Shown in pieces: positions 20,823 through 28,204 of a stretch of 28,204 nucleotides of DNA. A program made the position numbers and the translations under genes. Source of the stretch: an uncultured Sutterella sp. Its GTDB lineage: Bacteria; Pseudomonadota; Gammaproteobacteria; Burkholderiales; Burkholderiaceae_F. Each line of letters begins with the position of its first letter. Position 1 is the stretch's first letter. The DNA lies in the NCBI GenBank assembly GCA_900757865.1, contig CAAEPH010000034.1, forward strand, positions 1 to 28,204. Direction: 5' to 3'. The notes below the pieces were generated by a model. The model searched no databases, was not told the DNA's origin, and worked only from the letters and a program-made list of their open reading frames with translations.

Positions 20823-22066
20823 ACGGTGAAATTCTTCGCAGTTTAATGGACCAAGCAGGCGCCCCGGCACATCCGCTGCTCTTTCTCGTATTGGGCGTCG
20901 TCACGTTTGCGTTACACATGGTGGCCGTGAACTTGATGTTGGGTACCTTGGGGCTTGCTGCCTGGGGTGCGATCAAGAAAGGTCCCTATGCCGAGCGCCT
21001 CACACATACGCTCATCATGACGGCGAAAGTCGCCGTGGCTTTTGCGGTCGTGTTGGGGGTGGCGCCACTTCTGTTTGTTCAAGTCATCTACGACGGCTTC
21101 TGGTACGTCTCTAACGTCCTTTCAGCCTGGTGGTTGGTGCTCTTCCTGGTCGTGCTCATCGCGGCTTACCTGGGGATTTATCGTGCGTACGGTGTTAACC
21201 ACACCTACCTTGACGATGGTCGCCCTGTGGCACGCCACGGTGACTTGCGCGGTGGCGGTTGGCTCACGTTCTCTTTTGTGCTGCTCTTGGTCTGTGGCTT
21301 GATCATGCACGCTTTGGCCAACCAAGCACTCTTCCCCGAGAAGTGGATGGAGTGGTATGCCCCGAACGGTGTGATTGATCCGAGTGGGCGTGGGATTCAC
21401 TACGTGTTGATTCCGCGTTTACTGTTCTTCTTATCGCTCTCACTTCCGGTGACGGCGGGGTGGCTCTTTGCCTTACGGCGCTATCTCATCAACAATAACG
21501 ACACCGAGGTTGACATGGGTTACATGAACTACCTCGAAGGCCTCGCTCATCGCTTAGCGAAGGTGGGTGCTGTGTTGGTGTTGGTGACGGGCGCTGCGTG
21601 GATGGCAATGTTGCCTCCTTCGATGACGTGGTTTAGCCATTCGATTTGGATGGTGGTGGCCCTTGTTCCGATCCTCTTTTTCTTTTTACTGAGCCCCGTG
21701 CAAAAACGCCGTCGCTTATGTGTACCGTGCAACTACATGGGCTTTGCTATGCCGGTTATCATGGTGATGATTCTGGCTGCATTGCGTGAAGTGCTCCGCT
21801 ACGGCACGCTCTTACATGGCTGTGGTTGGGATGCGCTCGACTACAAGCTCACCATGGATTGGCCCTCAACGTTGGTCTTTTTCACCACCTTCTTGGTGGC
21901 GGGTGGACTCAACATCAGTTACTTGGTGACGTTGGTCTGGCAAAGTGGGCACACGGAGGGCGTCTATACGCCGTCAGCGAAGGTAACTCGCTTAGGGCAG
22001 TGTGCCTTGGGTTCGCTCGTTGCCTGGATCGTGCTCTACATTGTGATTGGGTCAACCTATCTCTAG
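20819..22066 (+). CDS. second polytopic subunit of the bd-like complex
   Basis: A 415-residue inner-membrane protein with about ten hydrophobic segments, translationally coupled to the preceding gene (start ATG inside the ATGA overlap). The first helices (LLFLVLGVVTFALHMVAVNL, with H33, then GVAPLLFVQVIYDGFWYVSN and AWWLVLFLVVLIAAYLGIYR) follow the same order as the first four helices of subunit I, although the Glu pair of that subunit is replaced by hydrophobic residues. I therefore suspect a diverged CydA-like paralogue rather than a classical CydB. No heme c motif is present. H33 and a cytoplasmic-looking cluster (KRRRLCVPC) are the notable polar features. It probably forms the membrane core with subunit I. 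Confidence 0.7.
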   Translation: MNGEILRSLMDQAGAPAHPLLFLVLGVVTFALHMVAVNLMLGTLGLAAWGAIKKGPYAERLTHTLIMTAKVAVAFAVVLGVAPLLFVQVIYDGFWYVSNVLSAWWLVLFLVVLIAAYLGIYRAYGVNHTYLDDGRPVARHGDLRGGGWLTFSFVLLLVCGLIMHALANQALFPEKWMEWYAPNGVIDPSGRGIHYVLIPRLLFFLSLSLPVTAGWLFALRRYLINNNDTEVDMGYMNYLEGLAHRLAKVGAVLVLVTGAAWMAMLPPSMTWFSHSIWMVVALVPILFFFLLSPVQKRRRLCVPCNYMGFAMPVIMVMILAALREVLRYGTLLHGCGWDALDYKLTMDWPSTLVFFTTFLVAGGLNISYLVTLVWQSGHTEGVYTPSAKVTRLGQCALGSLVAWIVLYIVIGSTYL

Positions 22067-22080
22067 AGAAGGGAGTGAAC

Positions 22081-22833
22081 ATGGAAATGAAAACAGTGTT
22101 ACAGAAACACCTCACACCGTGGCTCGCCCTTTTGGTGATGGGGTCGTTAGCGGGTGGAGCTTGCGCCGTGGAAGCGTGGACGCCCGAGTCGCTCACCGCA
22201 GCCATGAAGACGTTACCTGCGGGTGACGCCACTCGTGGGGCGGACGTGCATCAAAAATCGGGTTGTGGCGGTTGTCACGGCCCTCAAGGGGTGGCAATGG
22301 CAGGCGACTTTCCTCACGTGGCGGGTCAACCCGTGGCCGTGACGGAAAAGTTTATGCTCGACTACAAGACAGGACGCCGTAATGTGGGTCCTCAGGCCAT
22401 GATGATGTCCATGATGGGTGGCAATGTCAATGAGCAGCAGATTGCGGATTTGGCAGCGTACTACGCCACCCTTCCTCTCGGGAAAGGGGCCGTTGCCGGG
22501 GCGAAATTGTCCACGCCTAAGGTGGATGAAGGGGCGATCCTAAAGCTTATCAAGAAGGGTGACGCCACGCGTGGCATTACGCCATGCGCTGCGTGTCACG
22601 GCTCAACCCCAACGGGTAACCCCGATGGGCAGGTGCCGGTGATTCACGGGCAGAACCCCGCGTACTTTAAGCTTACGATGCAGGCCTATCGTAAAGGCGA
22701 CCGGTCATCTGATTTGCTCAAAGAAATGCGCGTCTTTGCTCAAAAACTCACGGATGACGAGATTGAAGGGTTGGCTTACTTCTATGCGACCCATCCTGGG
22801 GATGAGGGTGTGAAGACAGCACCGAAACCCTAA
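22081..22833 (+). CDS. periplasmic diheme cytochrome c (c4-like)
   Basis: Soluble electron carrier of 250 residues. A signal peptide (LTPWLALLVMGSLAGGACA) is cleaved near residue 29. Two heme c sites, CGGCH (62-66) and CAACH (169-173), lie in two similar halves, each followed by a met-containing segment and an AxLAxYYA helix (NEQQIADLAAYYATLP and DDEIEGLAYFYATHP). This is the arrangement of cytochrome c4. The ATG at 22081 has GGGAG seven bases away; an upstream in-frame extension is a shadow of the previous gene. It is the third gene of the operon, 14 bp after the second subunit, and the natural electron donor for the cytochrome c domain of subunit I. A strong terminator follows. Confidence 0.88.
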   Translation: MEMKTVLQKHLTPWLALLVMGSLAGGACAVEAWTPESLTAAMKTLPAGDATRGADVHQKSGCGGCHGPQGVAMAGDFPHVAGQPVAVTEKFMLDYKTGRRNVGPQAMMMSMMGGNVNEQQIADLAAYYATLPLGKGAVAGAKLSTPKVDEGAILKLIKKGDATRGITPCAACHGSTPTGNPDGQVPVIHGQNPAYFKLTMQAYRKGDRSSDLLKEMRVFAQKLTDDEIEGLAYFYATHPGDEGVKTAPKP

Positions 22834-22855
22834 GGGGTCAGTTTCGTAGAAAAAG

Positions 22856-22893
22856 AAAAGCTCGAGACGTTTTTTTTGACGCTCGAGCTTTTT
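22856..22893. terminator. bidirectional intrinsic terminator
   Basis: AAAAGCTCGAG (22856-22866) pairs with CTCGAGCTTTT (22882-22892). T-runs follow on the plus strand, and T-rich sequence follows on the minus strand as well. It ends the oxidase operon and formerly the racemase-like gene facing it. Confidence 0.85.
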
Positions 22894-22897
22894 CTCA

Positions 22898-22999
22898 TTA
22901 ACTCTCCGCTAAAGCCAATTCCACCGCTTTCAGAGCATGAATTTGGGTGGTGTCAAAGAGTGGCAGGGAGGGTCCTCCTGTGAAATCAAGAGGCCAATC
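22898..22999 (-). pseudogene. 3' stub of an aspartate/glutamate racemase-family gene
   Basis: On the minus strand a frame ending in TAA at 22898-22900 reads LPLFDTTQIHALKAVELALA and then ES. This matches the conserved C-terminus of the Asp/Glu racemase family (xPLFDTTxIHAxAAVxxAL). Upstream of about 22975 the resemblance ends, and a TGA occurs at 23000-23002. Only about 25-30 codons of a gene of roughly 230 codons remain, still facing the terminator at 22856. The loss coincides with the left edge of the AT-rich restriction-modification segment, so insertion of that island probably removed the rest. Confidence 0.65.
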
Positions 23000-23092
23000 T
23001 CAGTGCATCCTTAACGGCAAGATAAAATATTTAAATTTAAAATAACAGTTACACCCACTTCACTAATGTCCTCTTGCAAACTGGGAATACCT

Positions 23093-26000
23093 ATGTCTGA
23101 TTATCTAAAAATCCAAGAAGCTCATTTCGAAACAGCTTTGATAGAGCATCTGCAAGATTTAGGATACGAAACTCTTTATGGTCCAGACATCAGCAGACAA
23201 AGCGAGGATTATCGTGATGTATTTATTGTGGACCGTTTAGAAACTGCACTTCGCCGTATTAACCCAGGGATTACAGCCAAAGCTGTTGGGCTTATCATCA
23301 ATAAAATTAGTGATACCTCGGACTTGCTTGATTTGGTTGAGCGCAATCAGGCGTTTATGAAATACCTTCAGCACGGGGTTCGTATTTCATTTTTTGATGG
23401 GAAAGAACAACGGAATGAACTGTATAAACTGATTGATTTTGAGCATCCTGAAGCCAATGATTTTTTAGCTGTCAATCAATGGACAATTCATGAGATTGAA
23501 ACGAAAAGACCGGATTTGGTTCTTTTTATCAACGGGATGCCTCTGGTGGTGTTTGAGTTGAAATCGCCTAGTCGTGAGGAAACAGACACATCGGACGCTT
23601 ACCTTCAAATTCGTAATTACCTTCAGTCGATCCCGAGTTTCTTTGCACCGAATGTATTTTGTGTTTTGAGTGATTTGGCCGATACCCGTGTTGGTACGAT
23701 TACTTCCCCAGAAACCCGCTTTGTGCAATGGAAAAGTGCTGATGGATCATATGAGAAAACAAAGTGGGCAGATTACCGTGTCATGTTAGATGGCATGTGT
23801 AAAAAAGATCATCTCATAGACATTATTCAAAATTTTGTTTGTTTTAATGTTGGTGATCCAACCTTCAAAATATTAGCGGGATATCACCAGTACTTTGCAG
23901 TAAAAAAAGCTGTTGATCGTGCTATCGCAGCTACGAAAACTAACGGAAAAATCGGAGTTTTCTGGCATACACAAGGAAGCGGAAAGTCACTTTCTATGGT
24001 GTTCTTTGTCCACCTTTTGTTGCAATACATTAAAACGGCTACGATCATTGTGATTACTGATCGTAATGATCTTGATAATCAACTATTTGGGCAATTTGCT
24101 CGTTGTAGCCAATTCTTGATGCAGGAGCCTGTGCAAGCGAACTCACGGGACGACTTAGTTAATCTTTTACGAGGAAGGGAATCACGAGGAATTTTCTTCA
24201 CAACGATGCAAAAATTTACTGAGGCTGGGGAGCCTTTTTCTAATCGTTACGACATCATTGTCATGGCGGATGAAGCGCATCGTAGTCAATATGAAATTAC
24301 CTTACGAGAGCGAACGAATGGCAAAATCACGATGGGTTTAGCTGGTTTGGTTCGCGAAGCCCTCCCGAATGCCTCATTTATCGGATTTACGGGTACACCG
24401 ATATCGACAGCAGACAAGAACACGGAAGAGATTTTTGGCTCATATATCGACGTCTATGATATGACACAAGCTGTAGAGGATGGAGCAACTCTACCTGTGT
24501 ATTATGAAAGCCGCGCGATGGCTTTAAAACTCGATGAGAATGTTCTGGAGGAGCTTGATGACCTCTTTGCTATGGCCGAAAAAGAGCACAATTCGGTAGC
24601 TATTGCCAAAACGAAACGTAGTTTCGGTAGTCTTGATGCAGTATTAGGAACACCAGAGACTATTTATTCTCTTTGCTGCGATATTATCCAGCATTACGAA
24701 AACAATCGCGCTGATCTTCTGACGGGGAAGGCAATGATCGTGGCCTACAGCCGTAGCATTGCTATAAAAATGTACCACTGTATTCTGAGTTTGCGTCCTG
24801 ATTGGAAAGAGAAGCTCGCCGTGGTAATGACGGGAAGTAATCAGGACCCTGAATCATGGAAACCCATTGTTGGTACCGATCAAACCCGTGCGGAACTTGG
24901 AAAACGGTTTAAAGATATTAATAGCCCATTAAAGATTGTCATTGTGGTTGACATGTGGCTAACAGGATTTGATCTGCCTTCGCTGGCAACAATGTATATC
25001 TTTAAGCCTATGCATGGACATAATTTAATGCAGGCGATTGCCCGTGTAAACCGGGTGTATAAAGGCAAAGAAGGTGGGTTGATAGTTGACTATATAGGGA
25101 TTGGCAATGCCTTAAGAACCGCTATGGCAGACTACACAGTTCGCGATCGTGGTAACTTTGGCAATATGAATATTGCAGAAACGGTTTATCCTCGTTTCTT
25201 GAACTATTTGAGCGTTCTCCAAGACCTATTAAAGGGGTACTATCCTTTGCCAGAAGAACTTTCTAACTTTACATCTCAGCAGACGATGGATGCCATTTTG
25301 GAAAGCGCAGATTGGCTTATGGATCCAGCTCAGCATAAGAAAAAAGAGACTTTTGTAAAGGAAGCCCTTTGCATGGACAAAGCCATGAGCTTGTGTAAAA
25401 GTCTTGTGAAAAAAGATGAACAATATTTGGCAGCCTTTTTCAGAGCGGTCCGCAGCATTGTGGTCAAGCGTTTAGGGCAAGGGAATAGTGCTAGGCCACA
25501 GATTTCGCTGGAAGAGTTAAATCGTCGTGTAGCCGCCATCATGAGTGATAGTGTTCATAGCGAAGGCGTGTTGAATCTTTTGGCAGAAAATGACATTGAA
25601 ATTTCTCTTTTCGATGAAGCCTTTTTGGAAGAAGTGAGACGATTTAAGCACAAGAACCTGGCGGTGGATATGCTTAAACGGCTTTTAGAGGGGCAGGTAA
25701 AGTCTTATCAAAAGAAAAGCGTTGTTAAAGCTGGCCTTTTTTCAGAAATGCTCCAAAAGACGATCAACGGGTATCTAAACAGTCAAAAAACCAGTGCAGA
25801 AGTCATTGCAGATTTGATCGATATGGCTAAAGAAATCATGAAAGAGCGTGACGAAGCTAAAGCGTTGAATCTTTCGGATGAAGAAATGGCCTTTTATGAT
25901 GCGATTAGTCAGCCGAGGGCTGTCAAAGATTTTTATCAAAATGATGAGTTAGTTGCCTTAACTAGAGAGCTTGTGAGTACTCTTCGTGCAAACAGTACTA

Positions 26001-26152
26001 TCGATTGGCAACGAAAGGAATCTGCTCGGGCTCAGATGCGTCGTATGATTAAACGACTTTTAAAACGCTATAAGTATCCACCTGAAGAAGCTCCTGAAGC
26101 CACCGATGTCATTATGCAACAATGCGAGCTTTGGACAGACAATACACTTTAA
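23093..26152 (+). CDS. hsdR: type I restriction enzyme, R (motor/nuclease) subunit
   Basis: ATP-dependent translocase and endonuclease of a type I restriction-modification complex, cytoplasmic. Residues are counted from an upstream ATG at 23066; I prefer ATG 23093 (MSDYLKIQEAHFE), which has GGGAA ahead and the better N-terminus. Nuclease domain: PDLVLFINGMPLVVFELKSP (D150, E164, K166; PD-(D/E)xK). Superfamily 2 motor: FWHTQGSGKSLS (Walker A, 304-308), DEAH (402-405), FTGTP (442-446), then LTGFDLPSL and QAIARVNRVYKG (motifs V and VI) further on. The C-terminal helical part should contact HsdM/HsdS. The length (about 1020 residues) is full. The stop is 12 bases before hsdM, so they are cotranscribed. 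The A+T content is clearly higher than in the genes to the left. Confidence 0.95.
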   Translation: MSDYLKIQEAHFETALIEHLQDLGYETLYGPDISRQSEDYRDVFIVDRLETALRRINPGITAKAVGLIINKISDTSDLLDLVERNQAFMKYLQHGVRISFFDGKEQRNELYKLIDFEHPEANDFLAVNQWTIHEIETKRPDLVLFINGMPLVVFELKSPSREETDTSDAYLQIRNYLQSIPSFFAPNVFCVLSDLADTRVGTITSPETRFVQWKSADGSYEKTKWADYRVMLDGMCKKDHLIDIIQNFVCFNVGDPTFKILAGYHQYFAVKKAVDRAIAATKTNGKIGVFWHTQGSGKSLSMVFFVHLLLQYIKTATIIVITDRNDLDNQLFGQFARCSQFLMQEPVQANSRDDLVNLLRGRESRGIFFTTMQKFTEAGEPFSNRYDIIVMADEAHRSQYEITLRERTNGKITMGLAGLVREALPNASFIGFTGTPISTADKNTEEIFGSYIDVYDMTQAVEDGATLPVYYESRAMALKLDENVLEELDDLFAMAEKEHNSVAIAKTKRSFGSLDAVLGTPETIYSLCCDIIQHYENNRADLLTGKAMIVAYSRSIAIKMYHCILSLRPDWKEKLAVVMTGSNQDPESWKPIVGTDQTRAELGKRFKDINSPLKIVIVVDMWLTGFDLPSLATMYIFKPMHGHNLMQAIARVNRVYKGKEGGLIVDYIGIGNALRTAMADYTVRDRGNFGNMNIAETVYPRFLNYLSVLQDLLKGYYPLPEELSNFTSQQTMDAILESADWLMDPAQHKKKETFVKEALCMDKAMSLCKSLVKKDEQYLAAFFRAVRSIVVKRLGQGNSARPQISLEELNRRVAAIMSDSVHSEGVLNLLAENDIEISLFDEAFLEEVRRFKHKNLAVDMLKRLLEGQVKSYQKKSVVKAGLFSEMLQKTINGYLNSQKTSAEVIADLIDMAKEIMKERDEAKALNLSDEEMAFYDAISQPRAVKDFYQNDELVALTRELVSTLRANSTIDWQRKESARAQMRRMIKRLLKRYKYPPEEAPEATDVIMQQCELWTDNTL

Positions 26153-26164
26153 TGGATTTAAGAA

Positions 26165-27694
26165 ATGGCACGTTCTAAAAAGAATACAACTACGGAAAAT
26201 ACAGCCACTATTGGTTTTGAAGAGCATTTGTGGACTGCTGCGGATAAATTGCGCGGGAATATGGATCCCTCTGAGTATAAGAATGTCATACTTGGTCTCA
26301 TTTTTTTAAAGTATGTCTCTGATAAATTTGATGAGCGCTATACCGCATTGGTAAACGAGGGCGAGGGCTTTGAGGAAGATAAGGATGAATATCTCAGTGA
26401 GAACATCTTTTGGGTTCCTGCTGAAGCACGTTGGAAAAAGATTGCTGAATCTAGTGGAACTGAAGGGATCGGTTTAGCGATCGACAAAGCAATGCGTGCT
26501 ATTGAAGATGAGAACAAAAAGCTTAAAGGGATCTTGCCTAAAAATTTTGCTCGTCCAGAGCTCAATCAGCTACGGCTTGGTGAAATTGTGGATTTGTTTA
26601 GCAATATTTCGATGTCTGAGAAAGGAGACACTAGAGATATCCTTGGGCGTGCGTATGAGTACTGCCTTTCTCACTTTGCCGCTAACGAAGGAAAAAATGC
26701 GGGCGAGTTCTATACACCAGCCTGTATTGTAAAAACGCTCGTTGAGATTCTTGAACCGACAAAAGGTCGAGTGTATGACCCTTGCTGTGGTTCTGGTGGC
26801 ATGTTTGTGCAGTCAGCAAAATTCGTTGAAAGTCATGCAGGGAACCTACAAGATATTTCAGTATATGGTCAGGAATCGAATCCAACTACCTGGAAAATGG
26901 CTACGATGAATCTGGCTATTCGTGGGATTGATGCTAACTTAGGTCCGAAACCGGATGATACATTTGCCAATGACCTCTTCTCGACCTTGCGATTTGATTA
27001 CATTCTTGCCAATCCTCCTTTTAATCTAAAAGAATGGGGAGGAGAGAAGCTAAAAGATGATCCTCGTTGGGACTACGCGATTCCGCCTGAAGGAAATGCA
27101 AATTTTGCTTGGTTACAGCACATGATCCATCATCTTTCCGTAAAAGGCAAAATGGGGGTTGTGCTAGCTAATGGTGCTTTATCATCTGAACAAAGTGGTG
27201 AAGATGTTATTCGTAAAAAAATTGTTGAGGCAGATTTAATTGATGGGATTGTGGCATTACCAGCACAATTATTTTTGAATACACCTATTCCTGTGTCTTT
27301 ATGGATCATTTCCAAAAGTAAAGAGCAACCTAATAAGACCCTATTCATCGATGCGCGTAACCTTGGGACAATGGTTACGAGAAAACTCCGTGAGCTCACA
27401 GAACAAGATATTCGCAAGATTTCCACTACTTTCGACGCCTTTCATGCAGGAACATTGAATGATGAAAAAGGATTCTGCTCGGTTGTCGACCTAGATGCAA
27501 TCAAGGCGCAAAATTACATCTTAACTCCAGGACGTTATGTCGGAATGGAAGAATTAGAAGATGACAGTGAGCCCTTTGAAGAAAAAATGCAACGACTCTC
27601 AAAAGATCTTCATGAATTGTTCAAAAAATCTGATGAACTCCAAGAAGAGATCTTGAAAAACATATCCAATATGCTAACGACTAGCAAGGTTTAA
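26165..27694 (+). CDS. hsdM: type I DNA methyltransferase, M subunit (N6-adenine)
   Basis: Modification subunit that transfers a methyl group from S-adenosylmethionine to adenine in the site chosen by HsdS. It has 509 residues. The N-terminal helical domain (HLWTAADKLRGNMDPSEYKN, VILGLIFLKYVSDKF) is typical of HsdM. The methyltransferase domain has motif X-like GEFYTPACIVK (180-190), motif I DPCCGSGGMF (205-214; the S-adenosylmethionine loop, here with two cysteines) and catalytic motif IV NPPFN (283-287). The C-terminal part (GRYVGMEELEDDSEPFEEKM and onward) is coiled-coil-like and would contact HsdS. The ATG at 26165 has only a weak GGA site, consistent with coupling to hsdR. All key residues are present, so it should be active. 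Confidence 0.95.
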   Translation: MARSKKNTTTENTATIGFEEHLWTAADKLRGNMDPSEYKNVILGLIFLKYVSDKFDERYTALVNEGEGFEEDKDEYLSENIFWVPAEARWKKIAESSGTEGIGLAIDKAMRAIEDENKKLKGILPKNFARPELNQLRLGEIVDLFSNISMSEKGDTRDILGRAYEYCLSHFAANEGKNAGEFYTPACIVKTLVEILEPTKGRVYDPCCGSGGMFVQSAKFVESHAGNLQDISVYGQESNPTTWKMATMNLAIRGIDANLGPKPDDTFANDLFSTLRFDYILANPPFNLKEWGGEKLKDDPRWDYAIPPEGNANFAWLQHMIHHLSVKGKMGVVLANGALSSEQSGEDVIRKKIVEADLIDGIVALPAQLFLNTPIPVSLWIISKSKEQPNKTLFIDARNLGTMVTRKLRELTEQDIRKISTTFDAFHAGTLNDEKGFCSVVDLDAIKAQNYILTPGRYVGMEELEDDSEPFEEKMQRLSKDLHELFKKSDELQEEILKNISNMLTTSKV

Positions 27695-27754
27695 TTAGCT
27701 AATACCATAGCTATTAACATATAACCGAATCGACAAGTAATATACTTTTTTGAT

Positions 27755-28204
27755 ATGAAGAATGTTCGCTTGAGTGATATTTGTTCTATCCGTTACGGAA
27801 AGGATCATAAAAAATTAGAACCAGGGAGTATCCCCGTCTACGGATCAGGCGGAATAATGAGATATGCAAATAAATTTATACACAACAAGCCATCCGTTCT
27901 AATTCCTAGAAAAGGGAGTTTAGATAACCTATTCTTCGTAGATGAACCGTTCTGGACAGTTGATACATTGTTTTGGACAGAAATTGATGAAAATCAAGTT
28001 TTACCTAGATATTTATTCTATGTTCTTGCCCATAAAAATTTATCAAGCCTTAATGAAGGAACTGCTGTTCCCAGTCTAACCACAAAGACCTTAAATGCAA
28101 TTACTATAAATCTTCCAGATATTAAGGAACAGCAGAAGGTTATTAACCAAATAGAGCCTATTGAAACAAAAATAAAAATCAATACTAGAATAAACGATAA
28201 TTTA
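27755..28204 (+). CDS. hsdS: type I restriction specificity subunit, 5' part (runs off window)
   Basis: DNA-recognition subunit; the first 150 codons are visible with no stop. An ATG at 27755 begins MKNVRLSDICSIRYGKDHKK. It continues with IPVYGSGGIMRYANKF, SVLIPRKGSLDNLFFVDEPF, FWTVDTLFWTEIDEN, LPRYLFYVLAHKNL, GTAVPSLTTKTLNAITINLP and EQQKVINQIEPIETKIKINT. This is one complete target-recognition domain plus the start of the first conserved helical (central) region, as in the methylase_S family. A second recognition domain would be expected downstream of 28204. It lies 60 bp after hsdM and has no strong ribosome-binding site. The recognised sequence cannot be predicted. Confidence 0.9.
   Translation, partial: MKNVRLSDICSIRYGKDHKKLEPGSIPVYGSGGIMRYANKFIHNKPSVLIPRKGSLDNLFFVDEPFWTVDTLFWTEIDENQVLPRYLFYVLAHKNLSSLNEGTAVPSLTTKTLNAITINLPDIKEQQKVINQIEPIETKIKINTRINDNL

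Noticed and set aside
21826..22080. N-terminal extension of the diheme cytochrome
   Set aside because: It is an out-of-frame shadow of the second subunit gene; the ATG at 22081 has a ribosome-binding site and a signal peptide.
1..28204. CRISPR array or tRNA genes
   Set aside because: No regularly spaced direct repeats and no convincing cloverleaf sequence were noticed, including at the island boundary near 22.9-23.1 kb. A tRNA or covariance scan would be needed to be certain.

Overview
The window looks like a chromosomal segment of a Gram-negative proteobacterium. The evidence is an autotransporter with a C-terminal beta-barrel, periplasmic signal peptides, diheme cytochrome c, and an NfsB-type nitroreductase. 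The gene styles (DUF1266, autotransporter, GntR/HxlR regulators, frequent TTG/GTG starts) fit a host-associated betaproteobacterium of the Sutterellaceae type, but this placement is an inference from style and I could not test it. Most of the window has moderate GC. The right end (from about 23.0 kb) is visibly richer in A+T and looks acquired.

Layout. 1-1580: an outer-membrane protein remnant, then a decayed ISAs1-like element with perfect 14-bp ends and a 10-bp target duplication; it encloses a broken BRO-N gene fused to a broken transposase 3' end. 1585-5878: a GntR/UTRA regulator, a membrane-anchored DUF1266 protein, a gene remnant, an HxlR regulator and two unrecognised proteins. 5879-6706: remnants, including the 3' part of an amino-acid-binding protein. 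6707-10231: a large autotransporter with its own sigma70-like promoter. 10310-12230: decayed DNA with a frameshifted gene and a deleted IS630-family element with recognisable terminal inverted repeats. 12306-12959: nfsB. 13261-13468: a candidate structured small RNA with promoter and strong terminator.

13599-17520 is the most interesting region. A promoter is followed by a 40-codon leader ORF with five cysteine codons (three consecutive), competing RNA pairings and a strong intrinsic terminator. Downstream lie a PLP trans-sulfuration-family enzyme and a complete polar-amino-acid (probably cystine) ABC importer. This has the architecture of a cysteine-sensing, ribosome-mediated transcription attenuator controlling sulfur amino-acid uptake and metabolism.

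17521-18262 is an unusual purine-rich, gene-free stretch. 18263-19213 encodes a class A beta-lactamase with carbenicillinase-like motifs. 19458-22833 is a three-gene respiratory operon: a cytochrome bd-superfamily subunit fused to a cytochrome c domain, a second polytopic membrane subunit that may be a paralogue, and a periplasmic diheme cytochrome c. It is probably a terminal oxidase or related enzyme fed by cytochrome c rather than a standard quinol oxidase. 22898 onward: the 3' stub of an aspartate/glutamate racemase-like gene, then a type I restriction-modification system in the order hsdR-hsdM-hsdS, with hsdS running off the window.
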